A stretch of 64,000 nt of DNA from NCBI RefSeq assembly GCF_008763945.1, contig NZ_VTQH01000001.1:395441-459440 (forward strand), given 5' to 3'. Position numbers and translations under genes: made by a program. This DNA comes from Microbacterium testaceum StLB037. GTDB taxonomy: Bacteria > Actinomycetota > Actinomycetes > Actinomycetales > Microbacteriaceae. The notes beneath the pieces are model-generated. The model was given only the letters and a program-made list of their open reading frames with translations, was not told the origin of the DNA and did no database searches. Positions 8,495-16,040 of this stretch are shown here, piece after piece. Position 1 is the first letter of the stretch, and each line of letters starts with the position of its first letter.

Positions 8495-8801
8495 CGACGA
8501 AGAGCGCTGGAGCGTGCTGGTCGTGCGCTCGGGCGGCATCGCGGGCCTGTCGAAGCAGTGGCGCGCCGAGCCCGACCGCGACCGACTCCCCCGCTGGCGG
8601 CAGCTGGTCGAAAGCTGCCCGTGGGACGCCCCTCCCGCCGAGACCCGCGGCGCCGACCGGTATCAGTGGCGCATCGAGGTCCATCGCGGCGACACCGCCG
8701 TTCACCAGGCACGCCTGGCCGACGGTCAGGTCGAGGGACCCTGGCGCACGCTGGTCGACGAGGTGCGCCAGGCCGCTCCGTCGCCCTCGCGCGAGCGCTG
8801 A
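8481..8801 (+). CDS. Emfourin-like protealysin inhibitor
   Basis: This 106-residue protein has near its start the segment VVRSGGIAGLSK, which resembles the conserved RSGGFAGL-type motif of emfourin, the inhibitor encoded beside protealysin genes. It overlaps the protease gene by 14 bp and should be co-transcribed. In characterised systems the inhibitor binds the protease active-site cleft and holds it inactive in the producing cell. The chosen ATG has AGGAGG directly abutting it, an unusually short spacing, so the exact start is uncertain. No signal peptide is visible. The assignment rests on the motif, the size and the neighbour. Confidence 0.75.
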   Translation: MPEPDDEERWSVLVVRSGGIAGLSKQWRAEPDRDRLPRWRQLVESCPWDAPPAETRGADRYQWRIEVHRGDTAVHQARLADGQVEGPWRTLVDEVRQAAPSPSRER

Positions 8802-8942
8802 GGCGCCGCGTCGACCTGCCCACCGGGCACGTCGCGTCGCGCTCCGCGTGAGACCGCCGGTCCTCCTCGCCGCCGCCGGCCAAGGGTGATCGGCCGCCGC
8901 TCCGGAGAATCGCCGCGCGACACCGTCCACGACACCGGTACA

Positions 8943-8958
8943 CGGCATCCGGATGCCG
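8943..8958. repeat. 16-bp perfect palindrome nested in a larger inverted repeat
   Basis: CGGCATCC is followed directly by its reverse complement GGATGCCG. It sits between GCTCCGGAGA (8899-8908) and TCTCCGGAGC (8961-8970), themselves inverted. The ensemble lies between the convergent emfourin and acetyltransferase genes and could act as a bidirectional terminator, but there is no T-run. The 361-bp gap from 8802 to 9162 holds no convincing gene. Confidence 0.55.
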
Positions 8959-9006
8959 AATCTCCGGAGCCCGGCCCGCCGGCGGCCCCGCACCAACGCG
9001 ATCGAC

Positions 9007-9114
9007 CCGCAGCCCACCCCGCCCGCCCAACACGCCTGCTGAAGCCGCGCGACCGAACCCCCGCAGCCCGCCCCGCCCGCCCGACACGCCTGCTGAACCC
9101 GCGCGACCGAACCC
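9007..9114. repeat. Tandem duplication of a 54-bp unit
   Basis: Two copies (9007-9060 and 9061-9114) share a 54-bp unit with few mismatches; both contain ACACGCCTGCTGAA and GCGCGACCGAAC. The unit length is a multiple of three, and open frames on the minus strand pass through it, but they show no conserved protein features and extend antisense into neighbouring genes, so I treat the region as non-coding. Confidence 0.6.
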
Positions 9115-9162
9115 CGCATCCGGACCGGGACGCCCGGGACCCCGGATCCTGCCCCGCCCGGC

Positions 9163-9774
9163 TCAGCCGAACAGCTTCCGCCGCTTCTTCTTCGACGGGA
9201 TGCTCTTCTGCAGGTAGACGACCCCGAGCCACCGGCCGAACTTGAACCCGACCCGGCCCATCCGGCCCACTTCGGTGAAGCCGAGCTTCTCGTGCAGGGC
9301 GATCGAGGCGTCGGCGCCTTTGTCGCTGATGGCGGCGACCATCTCGCGGATGCCGAGCTCCTGGCACGCAGCGATCAGCGCCTCGAGCAGCGCGCGGCCG
9401 AGGCCCTTCCCCGCGGCCGCCTGCCCGAGGTAGATCGAGTTCTCGACGGTGTACCGGTACGCCGACTTCGACTGCCAGGGCTGCACGAGCGCGTAGCCGA
9501 GGATCTGGCCGCTCGGCGACTGGGCGACGAGGAACGGCAGGCCGAGCTTGTGCAGGGTGGCGAACTTGTCGCGCCATTTCGCGAGCGACCAGGCCTTCTC
9601 GTCGAAGGTCACGACCGAGTTGCGCACGTAGTAGTTGTAGATCTCGCGGATGTCGGGGATGTCCGCCTCGGTCGCGGGGCGGATCTCGAACGAGAAGGGC
9701 TGCTCCGGCTTCGGCGCGGGGCGCAGGTGGGCGGGCAACCGCCGCCGGCTCTTCTCGTACTCCTCTTCCAGCAC
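9163..9774 (-). CDS. GNAT N-acetyltransferase, phosphinothricin-acetyltransferase-like
   Basis: This is a 203-residue GNAT protein. The acetyl-CoA binding segment is QAAAGKGLGRALL (R/QxxGxG/A). The preceding YTVENSIYL and the IREIYNYYVRNSVVTFDE block near residue 45 are characteristic of the PAT/Bar/YncA subgroup, which acetylates phosphinothricin, methionine sulfoximine or related amino compounds. It has an extra N-terminal segment of about 30 residues and a very basic C-terminus (KKKRRK). The GTG at 9774 is preceded by TAGAGT and six bases, so it is probably leaderless. The true substrate is unknown. Confidence 0.85.
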   Translation of the reverse strand: MLEEEYEKSRRRLPAHLRPAPKPEQPFSFEIRPATEADIPDIREIYNYYVRNSVVTFDEKAWSLAKWRDKFATLHKLGLPFLVAQSPSGQILGYALVQPWQSKSAYRYTVENSIYLGQAAAGKGLGRALLEALIAACQELGIREMVAAISDKGADASIALHEKLGFTEVGRMGRVGFKFGRWLGVVYLQKSIPSKKKRRKLFG

Positions 9775-9780
9775 CCCGCC

Positions 9781-9786
9781 ACTCTA
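9781..9786 (-). promoter_or_regulatory. Leaderless promoter -10 (TAGAGT) of the GNAT gene
   Basis: The minus strand reads TAGAGT, six bases, GTG. This geometry also supports the GTG as the true start. Confidence 0.55.
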
Positions 9787-9891
9787 CGGCCGTCGCGGTT
9801 TCGCGCGTGTGACGGGCGGGAAGACTCCGGATGCCGGGATCCCGAGCGCCGACGGACGTCACCGCGGCATGGCATCCGTCATCGAAGAATC

Positions 9892-10578
9892 TCAGGCGGG
9901 GAGGCGCCAGTCCACCGGCGTCGCACCCTGCTCCTCGAGCAAGGCATTCACGCGCGAGAAGGGCTTCGATCCGAAGAAGCCGCGGCTCGCCGAGAGCGGC
10001 GAGGGGTGCGGTGACGCGACGATCGCGGTGCCGCCGAGCAGGGGCGCGAGGCCCTGCGCGTCTTTGCCCCACAGCACGGCGACCAGCGGAGCGTCCCGCG
10101 CGACGAGGCACCGGATGGCGTGCTCGGTCACGCGTTCCCACCCCCATCCGCGGTGGGATGCCGGTGCCCCCGGCGCCACGGTCAGCACCCGGTTCAGCAG
10201 CATGACGCCTTGAGCCGACCAGGCGGAGAGATCGCCGTGCGGCGCAGGGGCGATGCCCAGGTCGTCGGACAGCTCGCGGTAAATGTTGGCGAGGCTCCGC
10301 GGGAGCGGCCGCACGTGCGGGTCGACGGCGAAGGACAGACCGATCGGGTGCCCGGGGGTCGGGTAAGGGTCCTGGCCCACGATGAGGACGCGGACCGCGT
10401 CCAGCGGGGTGCGGAACGCCCGTAGCACGAGGTCGCCCGCCGGGAGATAGGGCTGGCCCTCCGCGCGCAGACGCTCCCCCACGGCCGCGATGTCGGCCGC
10501 GACCGGTTTGAGGGGTGCGATCCACGAGGGGTCGATGAGCCCCGCCTTGGCGAGCTCGGGAAGCGCGAGAGCGCTCAC
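9892..10578 (-). CDS. ung: Uracil-DNA glycosylase, family 1
   Basis: This 228-residue enzyme removes uracil from DNA to start base-excision repair. The water-activating motif [11 protein letters not shown] carries the catalytic Asp; the Pro after GQDPY is the usual actinobacterial variant of the GQDPYHGP motif. The minor-groove loop [14 protein letters not shown] and the LWGKDAQ block also fit family 1. The GTG start at 10578 overlaps the stop of the upstream phosphoribosyltransferase as GTGA; an in-frame start farther upstream would run deep into that gene and is rejected. The two genes form an operon. Confidence 0.94.
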   Translation of the reverse strand: MSALALPELAKAGLIDPSWIAPLKPVAADIAAVGERLRAEGQPYLPAGDLVLRAFRTPLDAVRVLIVGQDPYPTPGHPIGLSFAVDPHVRPLPRSLANIYRELSDDLGIAPAPHGDLSAWSAQGVMLLNRVLTVAPGAPASHRGWGWERVTEHAIRCLVARDAPLVAVLWGKDAQGLAPLLGGTAIVASPHPSPLSASRGFFGSKPFSRVNALLEEQGATPVDWRLPA

Positions 10579-11060
10579 GCGGCGTCTTCCTCCCGCACCG
10601 ATCCGACGTGCGACCAGGGGAACTCGATCCACAGCGACGTGTCGCGCCACGAGTAGTCGGGGGCGATGATCGTGGTGGGCTTCGTGTAAATCACCGCCGA
10701 GCGCACGTCGGCGCCCTGCCGGTTCAGGAGCTTCACCGCGAGATCCAGCGTGCGGCCGCTGTCGGCGACGTCGTCGACGAGGAGCACACGCCGGCCGGTG
10801 AGGTACGAGAGGTCCAGGGCCGGAGGGAGCACCTCGGGCGCATCGAGCACCGTGCCCACCCCGGTGTAGAACTCCACGTTCAGCGCTCCGCAGTTCTTGG
10901 CGCCGAGACCGTAGGCGATCGCGCCTCCCGGCAGCAGTCCCCCGCGGGCGATGGCGACCACCACCTCGGGCTCGAAACCGTCCGCGACGATCGCGCGAGA
11001 GATGTCCCTCGTCGCCGCTCCGAACTCGTCCCAGCTCAACCGTTCGCGTTCCTCAGCCAC
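10575..11060 (-). CDS. Purine-type phosphoribosyltransferase
   Basis: This 161-residue type I phosphoribosyltransferase carries the PRPP-binding motif [15 protein letters not shown] and an ARGGLLPGG loop. The C-terminal [16 protein letters not shown] segment is like that of bacterial xanthine/hypoxanthine (Gpt-like) PRTases. It probably salvages a purine base using PRPP. The GTG at 11060 has a GAGAGGGG ribosome binding site six bases upstream, which favours it over longer in-frame starts. It is the first gene of the operon with ung. Base specificity is inferred only. Confidence 0.85.
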   Translation of the reverse strand: MAEERERLSWDEFGAATRDISRAIVADGFEPEVVVAIARGGLLPGGAIAYGLGAKNCGALNVEFYTGVGTVLDAPEVLPPALDLSYLTGRRVLLVDDVADSGRTLDLAVKLLNRQGADVRSAVIYTKPTTIIAPDYSWRDTSLWIEFPWSHVGSVREEDAA

Positions 11061-11085
11061 GCGGGCCCCTCTCGTCGTCCCCCTC

Positions 11086-11091
11086 ACCCTA
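11086..11091 (-). promoter_or_regulatory. Putative -10 (TAGGGT) of the phosphoribosyltransferase-ung operon
   Basis: TAGGGT on the minus strand predicts a start near 11079 and a leader of about 19 nt containing the GAGAGGGG ribosome binding site. Confidence 0.45.
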
Positions 11092-11145
11092 GAGCCCGCC
11101 GACGACCCCGCTCGCATCGCGTCTCGGGGCCCTCCGTGGCGGTGC

Positions 11146-11151
11146 TACTCT
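11146..11151 (+). promoter_or_regulatory. Leaderless promoter -10 (TACTCT) of the MFS gene
   Basis: TACTCT, six bases, then the ATG at 11158. The divergent promoter of the phosphoribosyltransferase lies about 55 bp away. Confidence 0.55.
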
Positions 11152-11157
11152 CTCGCC

Positions 11158-12654
11158 ATGTCGCGCGTCTCCGGCGCGGTCACCCGGGTGCGCACGTCCG
11201 CGCTCGGGGTGACCGCGGGCCTCATCGGCTGGTTCGTTCTCGTCGAGCTGGCCAGTGGCATCCTCCAAGGCTTCTACATCCCCCTGCTGCCCGAGATCGT
11301 CAAGCACCTCGGCATCCGCGACGCCGACGTCAATTGGTTCGAGGCGGCGCAACTGCTGCTGGGAGCCCTCGTGCTGCCCGTGCTCGCCAAGCTCGGCGAC
11401 ATGTTCGGCCACAAGCGAATCCTGCTCTTCTCCGCCATCGCCACGGCGGTGGCGAGCTGGGCGCTGGTGTTCGCCGACTCGTTCGCGACCTTCCTCGTCG
11501 CGTGGGCGTTCCAGGGGTTGTACATCGTGTGGCTGCCCTTGGAGATCGCGCTGATCTTCGATCGCGGTCGGCGCCGGGCACGCGGGGTCTCGCAGACGCG
11601 TCGCGCCGCGGGTCTTCTGGTCGTCGGGCTCCAGTTCGGCGGCATCGTCGGCGCGCTCATCGCCGGTCGCGTCTTCGCCGCCACCGGTGGCGACCTGAAG
11701 CTGTCGATGCTGATCCCGCCCGTCGTCGTGACCCTCGTCTGCCTCGCCATCGGGCTGGGCGTGCCGGAATCCGAGCGCGTGGACGGGGAACGTCGGCTCG
11801 ACGTGCGCGGCTTCGTCATCCTCGCCGGGGCCCTGCTGTTCATCACCGGCGCCCTGTCGTTCGTCCGACTGCCCGCCGGCCCCGGCCCGGCCGTCATCGT
11901 CGGGCTGCTGGTGATCGGTGTGGTCCTGAGCGTCGTCTTCGTGCGCTTCGAACTGCGTCAACGCGACCCCGCGATCGACATCCGCATGCTCCGCCGCCCC
12001 GAGATGTGGCCCGTGCAGGCCACCGCCTTCCTCGTCGGCATCAGCCTGCTCGGGGCCCAGGGGCCGCTCGTCACCTACGTAGGCACCGACCCCGCCCTGG
12101 GGTACGGGCTCGGCCTGGACGCGACGCAGCGGTCCAACGTCGTCGGCGCCTACCTGCTCTCCCTGATCCTGGGGGCGGTGCTGTTCGCCGTCACCTCGCG
12201 CCGGGCCAGCCCGCGCGTGGTGCTCATCGGAGCTGCCGCCCTCGTCGGCATCGGCTACGCGCTTCTGCTGGTGCTGCACGGCGAACTGTGGCAGTTCCTC
12301 GGGAGCCTGTGGATCGCCGGGATCGGCGCGGGCGCTCTCGTCGCGGCGATGCCCGCCGCCGCGGCCGCGGCCGCTCCACGCGGACAGACCGGTGTCGCCT
12401 CGGCCATGACGAACACGACCAAGACCGTGGGCGGAACGATGTCGTCGGCGATCTTCGGCGTGGTGCTGGCGGGCGGTGCGGGCACGGCGCTGGGCACGGC
12501 CGCACCTTTCGCGGGGTACGTCGCGGTGTGGGTCATCTGCAGCGCGGGGGGCGTGCTGGCTGCGGTGCTGCTGTTCTTCGTGCCAAAGGTCGCGTTCGCG
12601 GATGACGCGGCGACCGAGGTCGCCGCCACGGCCGCGCGCGGCGAACTGGGCTGA
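11158..12654 (+). CDS. MFS transporter, DHA2-like drug:proton antiporter
   Basis: This 498-residue polytopic membrane protein has about 14 hydrophobic segments, matching the DHA2 (EmrB/QacA) length and topology. The segment KLGDMFGHKRILLFSAI near residue 80 is the motif-A-like cytoplasmic loop between helices 2 and 3. The late SAMTNTTKTVGGTMSSAIFG block is typical of this subfamily. It probably exports a hydrophobic or cationic toxic compound using the proton gradient. No regulator gene is adjacent. The substrate is unknown. Confidence 0.88.
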   Translation: MSRVSGAVTRVRTSALGVTAGLIGWFVLVELASGILQGFYIPLLPEIVKHLGIRDADVNWFEAAQLLLGALVLPVLAKLGDMFGHKRILLFSAIATAVASWALVFADSFATFLVAWAFQGLYIVWLPLEIALIFDRGRRRARGVSQTRRAAGLLVVGLQFGGIVGALIAGRVFAATGGDLKLSMLIPPVVVTLVCLAIGLGVPESERVDGERRLDVRGFVILAGALLFITGALSFVRLPAGPGPAVIVGLLVIGVVLSVVFVRFELRQRDPAIDIRMLRRPEMWPVQATAFLVGISLLGAQGPLVTYVGTDPALGYGLGLDATQRSNVVGAYLLSLILGAVLFAVTSRRASPRVVLIGAAALVGIGYALLLVLHGELWQFLGSLWIAGIGAGALVAAMPAAAAAAAPRGQTGVASAMTNTTKTVGGTMSSAIFGVVLAGGAGTALGTAAPFAGYVAVWVICSAGGVLAAVLLFFVPKVAFADDAATEVAATAARGELG

Positions 12655-12711
12655 CCGGCTCGCGGTTCAGCGGCCCGCCGGGATCGCCTCCCGGCGCCAC
12701 GGCGTCGGAGG

Positions 12712-12747
12712 GTCACCGCGGCGCCCGCGGGGTGTCACCGCGGCGCC
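12712..12747. repeat. Direct repeat GTCACCGCGGCGCC, 22-bp spacing
   Basis: Two identical 14-mers at 12712-12725 and 12734-12747 lie between the convergent MFS and SDR genes. Each contains a CCGCGG core. Confidence 0.5.
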
Positions 12748-12770
12748 GGAGGAACCCCGCAGGGCGCGCG

Positions 12771-13541
12771 TCAGCGCGTCTTCAGCGGCCCGCGCGCGAG
12801 CAGGTGCTGCGCCGACTGCGCTACCGGGCGCATGGTCACCAGGTCGAGGTTGACGTGACCGGGCGCGTCGAGCGCGTACGCGATCACGTCGGCGACGTCG
12901 TGGGCCACGAGCGGCGCCTCGACACCCTCGTACAGCTTGTCGGCGGCATCCTGATCGCCGCCGAGGCGGTTCAGGGTGAATTCCTCGGTGTGCACCATGC
13001 CCGGGGCGATCTCGATCACGCGCAGCGGCTCGCCGTTGAGCTCCTGCCGCAGGGCGTGCACGAGCATCGACTCCCCCGCCTTCGCCGCGTTGTATCCCCC
13101 GCCGCCCGGGTAGGCCGTCTGCGCGGCGGTGGAGGTGACGAAGAGCAGGTCGGCGTGACCGGCCGCATTCGCGGCCTCGCGCAGGAGCGGCAGAAGGGAT
13201 GCCACCAGCCGCTGCCCCGAGAGCACGTTCGCCTCGAACATCCAGCGCCAGTCCTCGGCATCGCCGTCTTCGACGCGGTCGCTGCCGCGCGCCCCGCCCG
13301 CGACGTGGACGAGGGCGTCGAGGCCCCCGGTCTCGCTCAGCCACGACGTCAGAGCGGCGATGTCGTCGGCGTCGGTCAGATCGGCCGCATGCGCGACGAC
13401 CCCCGTCTCCGCTTCGAGAGCCGCGAGGCGCTCGGCGCGGCGGGCGACGCCCACGACCTCCCACCCGCGCGACCGCAGAAGGCGTGCGGTCGCCTCTCCG
13501 ATACCCGAACTGGCCCCGGTCACCATTGCGCGTCGTGTCAT
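12771..13541 (-). CDS. SDR family oxidoreductase
   Basis: This 256-residue classical short-chain dehydrogenase has the cofactor motif TGASSGIG at the N-terminus and the active-site YNAAK, with Ser in VTSTAAQTAYPG upstream. An Arg after the glycine motif region (ARRAER) suggests NADP(H) preference. The C-terminal part resembles the YdfG/serine-3-dehydrogenase-like group. The ATG at 13541 is chosen over one ten codons upstream because a TAACGT hexamer lies seven bases before it. The substrate is not deducible. Confidence 0.85.
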   Translation of the reverse strand: MTRRAMVTGASSGIGEATARLLRSRGWEVVGVARRAERLAALEAETGVVAHAADLTDADDIAALTSWLSETGGLDALVHVAGGARGSDRVEDGDAEDWRWMFEANVLSGQRLVASLLPLLREAANAAGHADLLFVTSTAAQTAYPGGGGYNAAKAGESMLVHALRQELNGEPLRVIEIAPGMVHTEEFTLNRLGGDQDAADKLYEGVEAPLVAHDVADVIAYALDAPGHVNLDLVTMRPVAQSAQHLLARGPLKTR

Positions 13542-13632
13542 GGCATCCACGTTATCGGTCCCCTCCGACACCGGGATCGCCGGGGTGTTACGGCCCGTGT
13601 CCGGGACGCTTGTCGGTGTCGGAGGCGGTCCC

Positions 13633-13638
13633 TACGCT
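13633..13638 (+). promoter_or_regulatory. Putative -10 (TACGCT) of metY
   Basis: TACGCT lies 49 bases before the metY ATG, predicting a leader of roughly 43 nt. I see no SAM riboswitch fold in this short leader. Confidence 0.4.
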
Positions 13639-13687
13639 CGCAGCAGGCCACGGCGACCGCCCGGCCTCCAGAAGCTGAGGAGCAGTC

Positions 13688-15010
13688 ATGTCGGCACCCG
13701 AGAACTGGCGTTTCGAGACCAAGCAGATCCACACGGGCGCGCAGCCCGACCCGGTGACCAAGGCTCGCGCCACCCCGATCTACCAGACCACCTCGTACGT
13801 GTTCGACAACGCCGACCACGCCGCGAACCTGTTCGCGCTGGCCGAGTTCGGCAACATCTACACGCGCATCCAGAACCCCACGCAAGACGTCGTCGAGCAG
13901 CGCGTCGCGGGCCTCGAGGGCGGCACCGGCGCCCTCCTCGTCGCCAGCGGCCAGGCGGCCGAGACCTTCGCCGTGCTGAACATCGCGCAGGCGGGCGATC
14001 ACATCGTCTCGTCGAGCTCGATCTACGGCGGCACCTACAACCTCTTCAAGTACACCCTCGCCAAGCTCGGCATCGAGACGACGTTCGTCGAGAACCAGGA
14101 CGACCCCGAGGAGTGGCGCGCGGCGGTCCGCCCCAACACCAAGCTGTTCTTCGCCGAGACCATCGGCAACCCCAAGATCAACGTGCTCGACATCCGCTCC
14201 GTCGCCGATGTCGCGCACGAGGCCGGCGTGCCGCTCATCGTCGACAACACGATCGCGACGCCGTACCTCATCCGTCCCTTCGAGCACGGCGCCGACATCA
14301 TCGTGCACTCGGCCACGAAGTTCCTCGGCGGTCACGGCACCACGATCGGTGGCGTCATCGTCGACGGCGGCACCTTCGCGTGGTCGGAGCACTCCGACCG
14401 CTTCCCCGGTCTGACCACCCCCGACCCCTCGTACCACGGCGCCGTCTACACGCAGGCGGTCGGCGACGGCCTCGCCTACATCATCAAGGCGCGCGTCCAG
14501 CTGCTGCGCGACCTCGGAGCGTCGATCGCCCCGCAGAGCGCGTGGCAGCTGATCCAGGGCATCGAGACCCTGTCGCTGCGCATCGAGCGCCACGTTCAGA
14601 ACGCGCAGGAGATCGCGGAGTGGCTCGAGTCGCACCCCGACGTCGCGACGGTGAACTACTCGGGCCTTCCCACCTCGCCCTGGTACGCCGCGGCCAACAA
14701 CTACGCCCCCAAGGGCGTCGGCGCCGTGCTGTCGTTCGAGCTGAAGGGCGGCGTCGAGGCGGGCCGCGAGTTCGTCAACTCGCTGAGCCTGTTCAGCCAC
14801 CTCGCCAACATCGGCGACGTGCGCTCGCTCGTCATCCACCCGGCGTCCACCACGCACTCGCAGCTCACGCCCGAGCAGCAGCTCACGGCCGGGGTGACCC
14901 CGGGTCTGGTGCGCCTGTCGGTGGGCCTCGAGAACATCGACGACCTCAAGGCCGACCTCGACCAGGCCCTCACCGCGGCGCGCCGCCTGTCCGAGGCCGC
15001 TCGCGCCTGA
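13688..15010 (+). CDS. metY: O-acetylhomoserine sulfhydrylase
   Basis: This 440-residue PLP enzyme of the Cys/Met metabolism family converts O-acetylhomoserine and sulfide to homocysteine in methionine synthesis. The PLP lysine is Lys211 in HSATKFLGGHG; YTRIQNPT near residue 58 and the GTGALLVASGQAA segment are family signatures. The length and the LEGGTGALLVASGQAAETFAV-type region fit MetY rather than cystathionine gamma-synthase. metX, which makes its substrate, lies 1 kb downstream on the same strand, so both steps of the direct sulfhydrylation route are present. Confidence 0.93.
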   Translation: MSAPENWRFETKQIHTGAQPDPVTKARATPIYQTTSYVFDNADHAANLFALAEFGNIYTRIQNPTQDVVEQRVAGLEGGTGALLVASGQAAETFAVLNIAQAGDHIVSSSSIYGGTYNLFKYTLAKLGIETTFVENQDDPEEWRAAVRPNTKLFFAETIGNPKINVLDIRSVADVAHEAGVPLIVDNTIATPYLIRPFEHGADIIVHSATKFLGGHGTTIGGVIVDGGTFAWSEHSDRFPGLTTPDPSYHGAVYTQAVGDGLAYIIKARVQLLRDLGASIAPQSAWQLIQGIETLSLRIERHVQNAQEIAEWLESHPDVATVNYSGLPTSPWYAAANNYAPKGVGAVLSFELKGGVEAGREFVNSLSLFSHLANIGDVRSLVIHPASTTHSQLTPEQQLTAGVTPGLVRLSVGLENIDDLKADLDQALTAARRLSEAARA

Positions 15011-15021
15011 GCCGCACACGT

Positions 15022-15060
15022 CGAACGCCCCGCCCCGGTCTTCCCGGGTCGGGGCGTTCG
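15022..15060 (+). terminator. Rho-independent-like hairpin after metY
   Basis: CGAACGCCCCG (15022-15032) pairs perfectly with CGGGGCGTTCG (15050-15060), an 11-bp stem 12 bases after the metY stop. There is no T-run, as is common in this group. The right arm is also the first copy of the tandem repeat that follows. Confidence 0.65.
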
Positions 15061-15132
15061 CGTATCCCCTGCGCGAGAACTCGGGGCGTTCGCGTATCCC
15101 CCGCGCCAGGACTCGGGGCGTTCGCGTATCCC
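15049..15132. repeat. Three copies of a 20-mer at exact 32-bp period
   Basis: TCGGGGCGTTCGCGTATCCC occurs identically at 15049-15068, 15081-15100 and 15113-15132. The 12-bp separators differ slightly (CTGCGCGAGAAC and CCGCGCCAGGAC). The first copy forms half of the metY terminator stem. Confidence 0.85.
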
Positions 15133-15133
15133 T

Positions 15134-15202
15134 CTCGCGTGAGGGGTCGAGAAGTGTCGCCCCGCCGCTCGCTCGGCGACAGAGAACGACCCCTCACGCG
15201 AG
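15134..15202. repeat. 16-bp inverted repeat beside the tandem repeat
   Basis: CTCGCGTGAGGGGTCG (15134-15149) is the perfect reverse complement of 15187-15202, with a 37-bp loop that itself has short GC-rich complementarity. It lies 23 bp before the stop of the convergent SDR-like gene and could terminate it. Confidence 0.7.
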
Positions 15203-15225
15203 GGCGAGGTCGGCGCCCGCCGCGG

Positions 15226-15924
15226 TCACACCTTCTGACGCGGACGCAGGCTCCCCAGGCCCCCGTCGACACCGAGCACCTGTCCGGTCATCCACGCGTT
15301 CTCGGGCGCGAGCAGGAACTCCACGGCCCGCGCGACGTCGTCGGGCTCGCCGAGGCGGCCCAGCGGGTGCATCGCCTCCGACACCTTGCGCGACATGTCG
15401 CTCGAGGTGAGCTTCTCGGTCAACCGCGTCTGCACGAGGCCCGGCGCCACGGCGTTCACGCGCAGCCCGTGCGCGGCGTAGCTCGCGGCGGCGGAGAGCG
15501 TCAGACCGATGACCCCGGCCTTCGCCGCGGCGATCCCGTCGTGGTTCGGCAGCCCCGCGAGGGCCGCCGCCGACGACACGAGCACCACCGCGCCCCCGTC
15601 TCGCATGTGCGAGCCCGCCGCACGCACGGCGGCGAACGCTGTCGTCAGCGAGGCCGCGATCAGTTCGTCGTACTGCTCGCGCGAGGTCAGGTGCGCGGGC
15701 TTGAGCAGCATGGATCCCGCGAACACCGCGATGCCGTCGAGCTCACCCGCCTCGGCCACGACGCGATCCACGGCGTCGAAGTCCGTGGCATCCAGGGTGA
15801 AATCGGGTTCGATCCGCGAGGAATCCCGCGCGGTGGTCACGACGCGGTGTCCCGCGCCCTGCAGTCGTTTCGCCGTCGCCTGACCGATGTCGCTCGAGGC
15901 CGCGATGAGGAGGAAGTTCGCCAT
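15226..15924 (-). CDS. SDR-fold protein lacking the catalytic tyrosine
   Basis: This 232-residue protein has an SDR fold, including a C-terminal block LRVNAVAPGLVQTRLTE and MTGQVLGVDGG. The catalytic positions are altered: Ser118 is kept, but thirteen residues later, where SDRs carry Tyr, there is Ile131 (sequence GIAAAK, Lys135 kept). The cofactor loop is AASSDIG, with Asp where the second Gly is expected. It may bind a nucleotide without normal dehydrogenase chemistry, or belong to a divergent SDR subgroup. The ATG at 15924 is chosen because the protein motif begins at once. It lies antisense between metY and metX. Confidence 0.8.
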   Translation of the reverse strand: MANFLLIAASSDIGQATAKRLQGAGHRVVTTARDSSRIEPDFTLDATDFDAVDRVVAEAGELDGIAVFAGSMLLKPAHLTSREQYDELIAASLTTAFAAVRAAGSHMRDGGAVVLVSSAAALAGLPNHDGIAAAKAGVIGLTLSAAASYAAHGLRVNAVAPGLVQTRLTEKLTSSDMSRKVSEAMHPLGRLGEPDDVARAVEFLLAPENAWMTGQVLGVDGGLGSLRPRQKV

Positions 15925-16040
15925 GCCCGGATCATGACGACCCCACCCGAACGGAAGCGGGTTCTTGACAAGCGCGTCCGCGGTCGTCCGCGACCGTAAC
16001 AGTCCGATCGACCCTGCCGACACCGGAGAGAATGGATGCC

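Noticed and set aside
8726..10525. Long minus-strand frames through the tandem repeat region
   Set aside because: They run antisense or out of frame through ung and the acetyltransferase and have no recognisable domains.
13572..13687. SAM-type riboswitch upstream of metY
   Set aside because: The predicted leader of about 43 nt is too short and lacks the conserved helices of known SAM riboswitches.
15049..15132. Possible CRISPR array from three regularly spaced repeats
   Set aside because: The spacers are only 12 bp and resemble each other, only three repeats exist, and there are no cas genes.
16032..16034. First ATG as the metX start
   Set aside because: GGAGAG is only one base away, too close for a ribosome binding site; the ATG at 16041 has a suitable distance.
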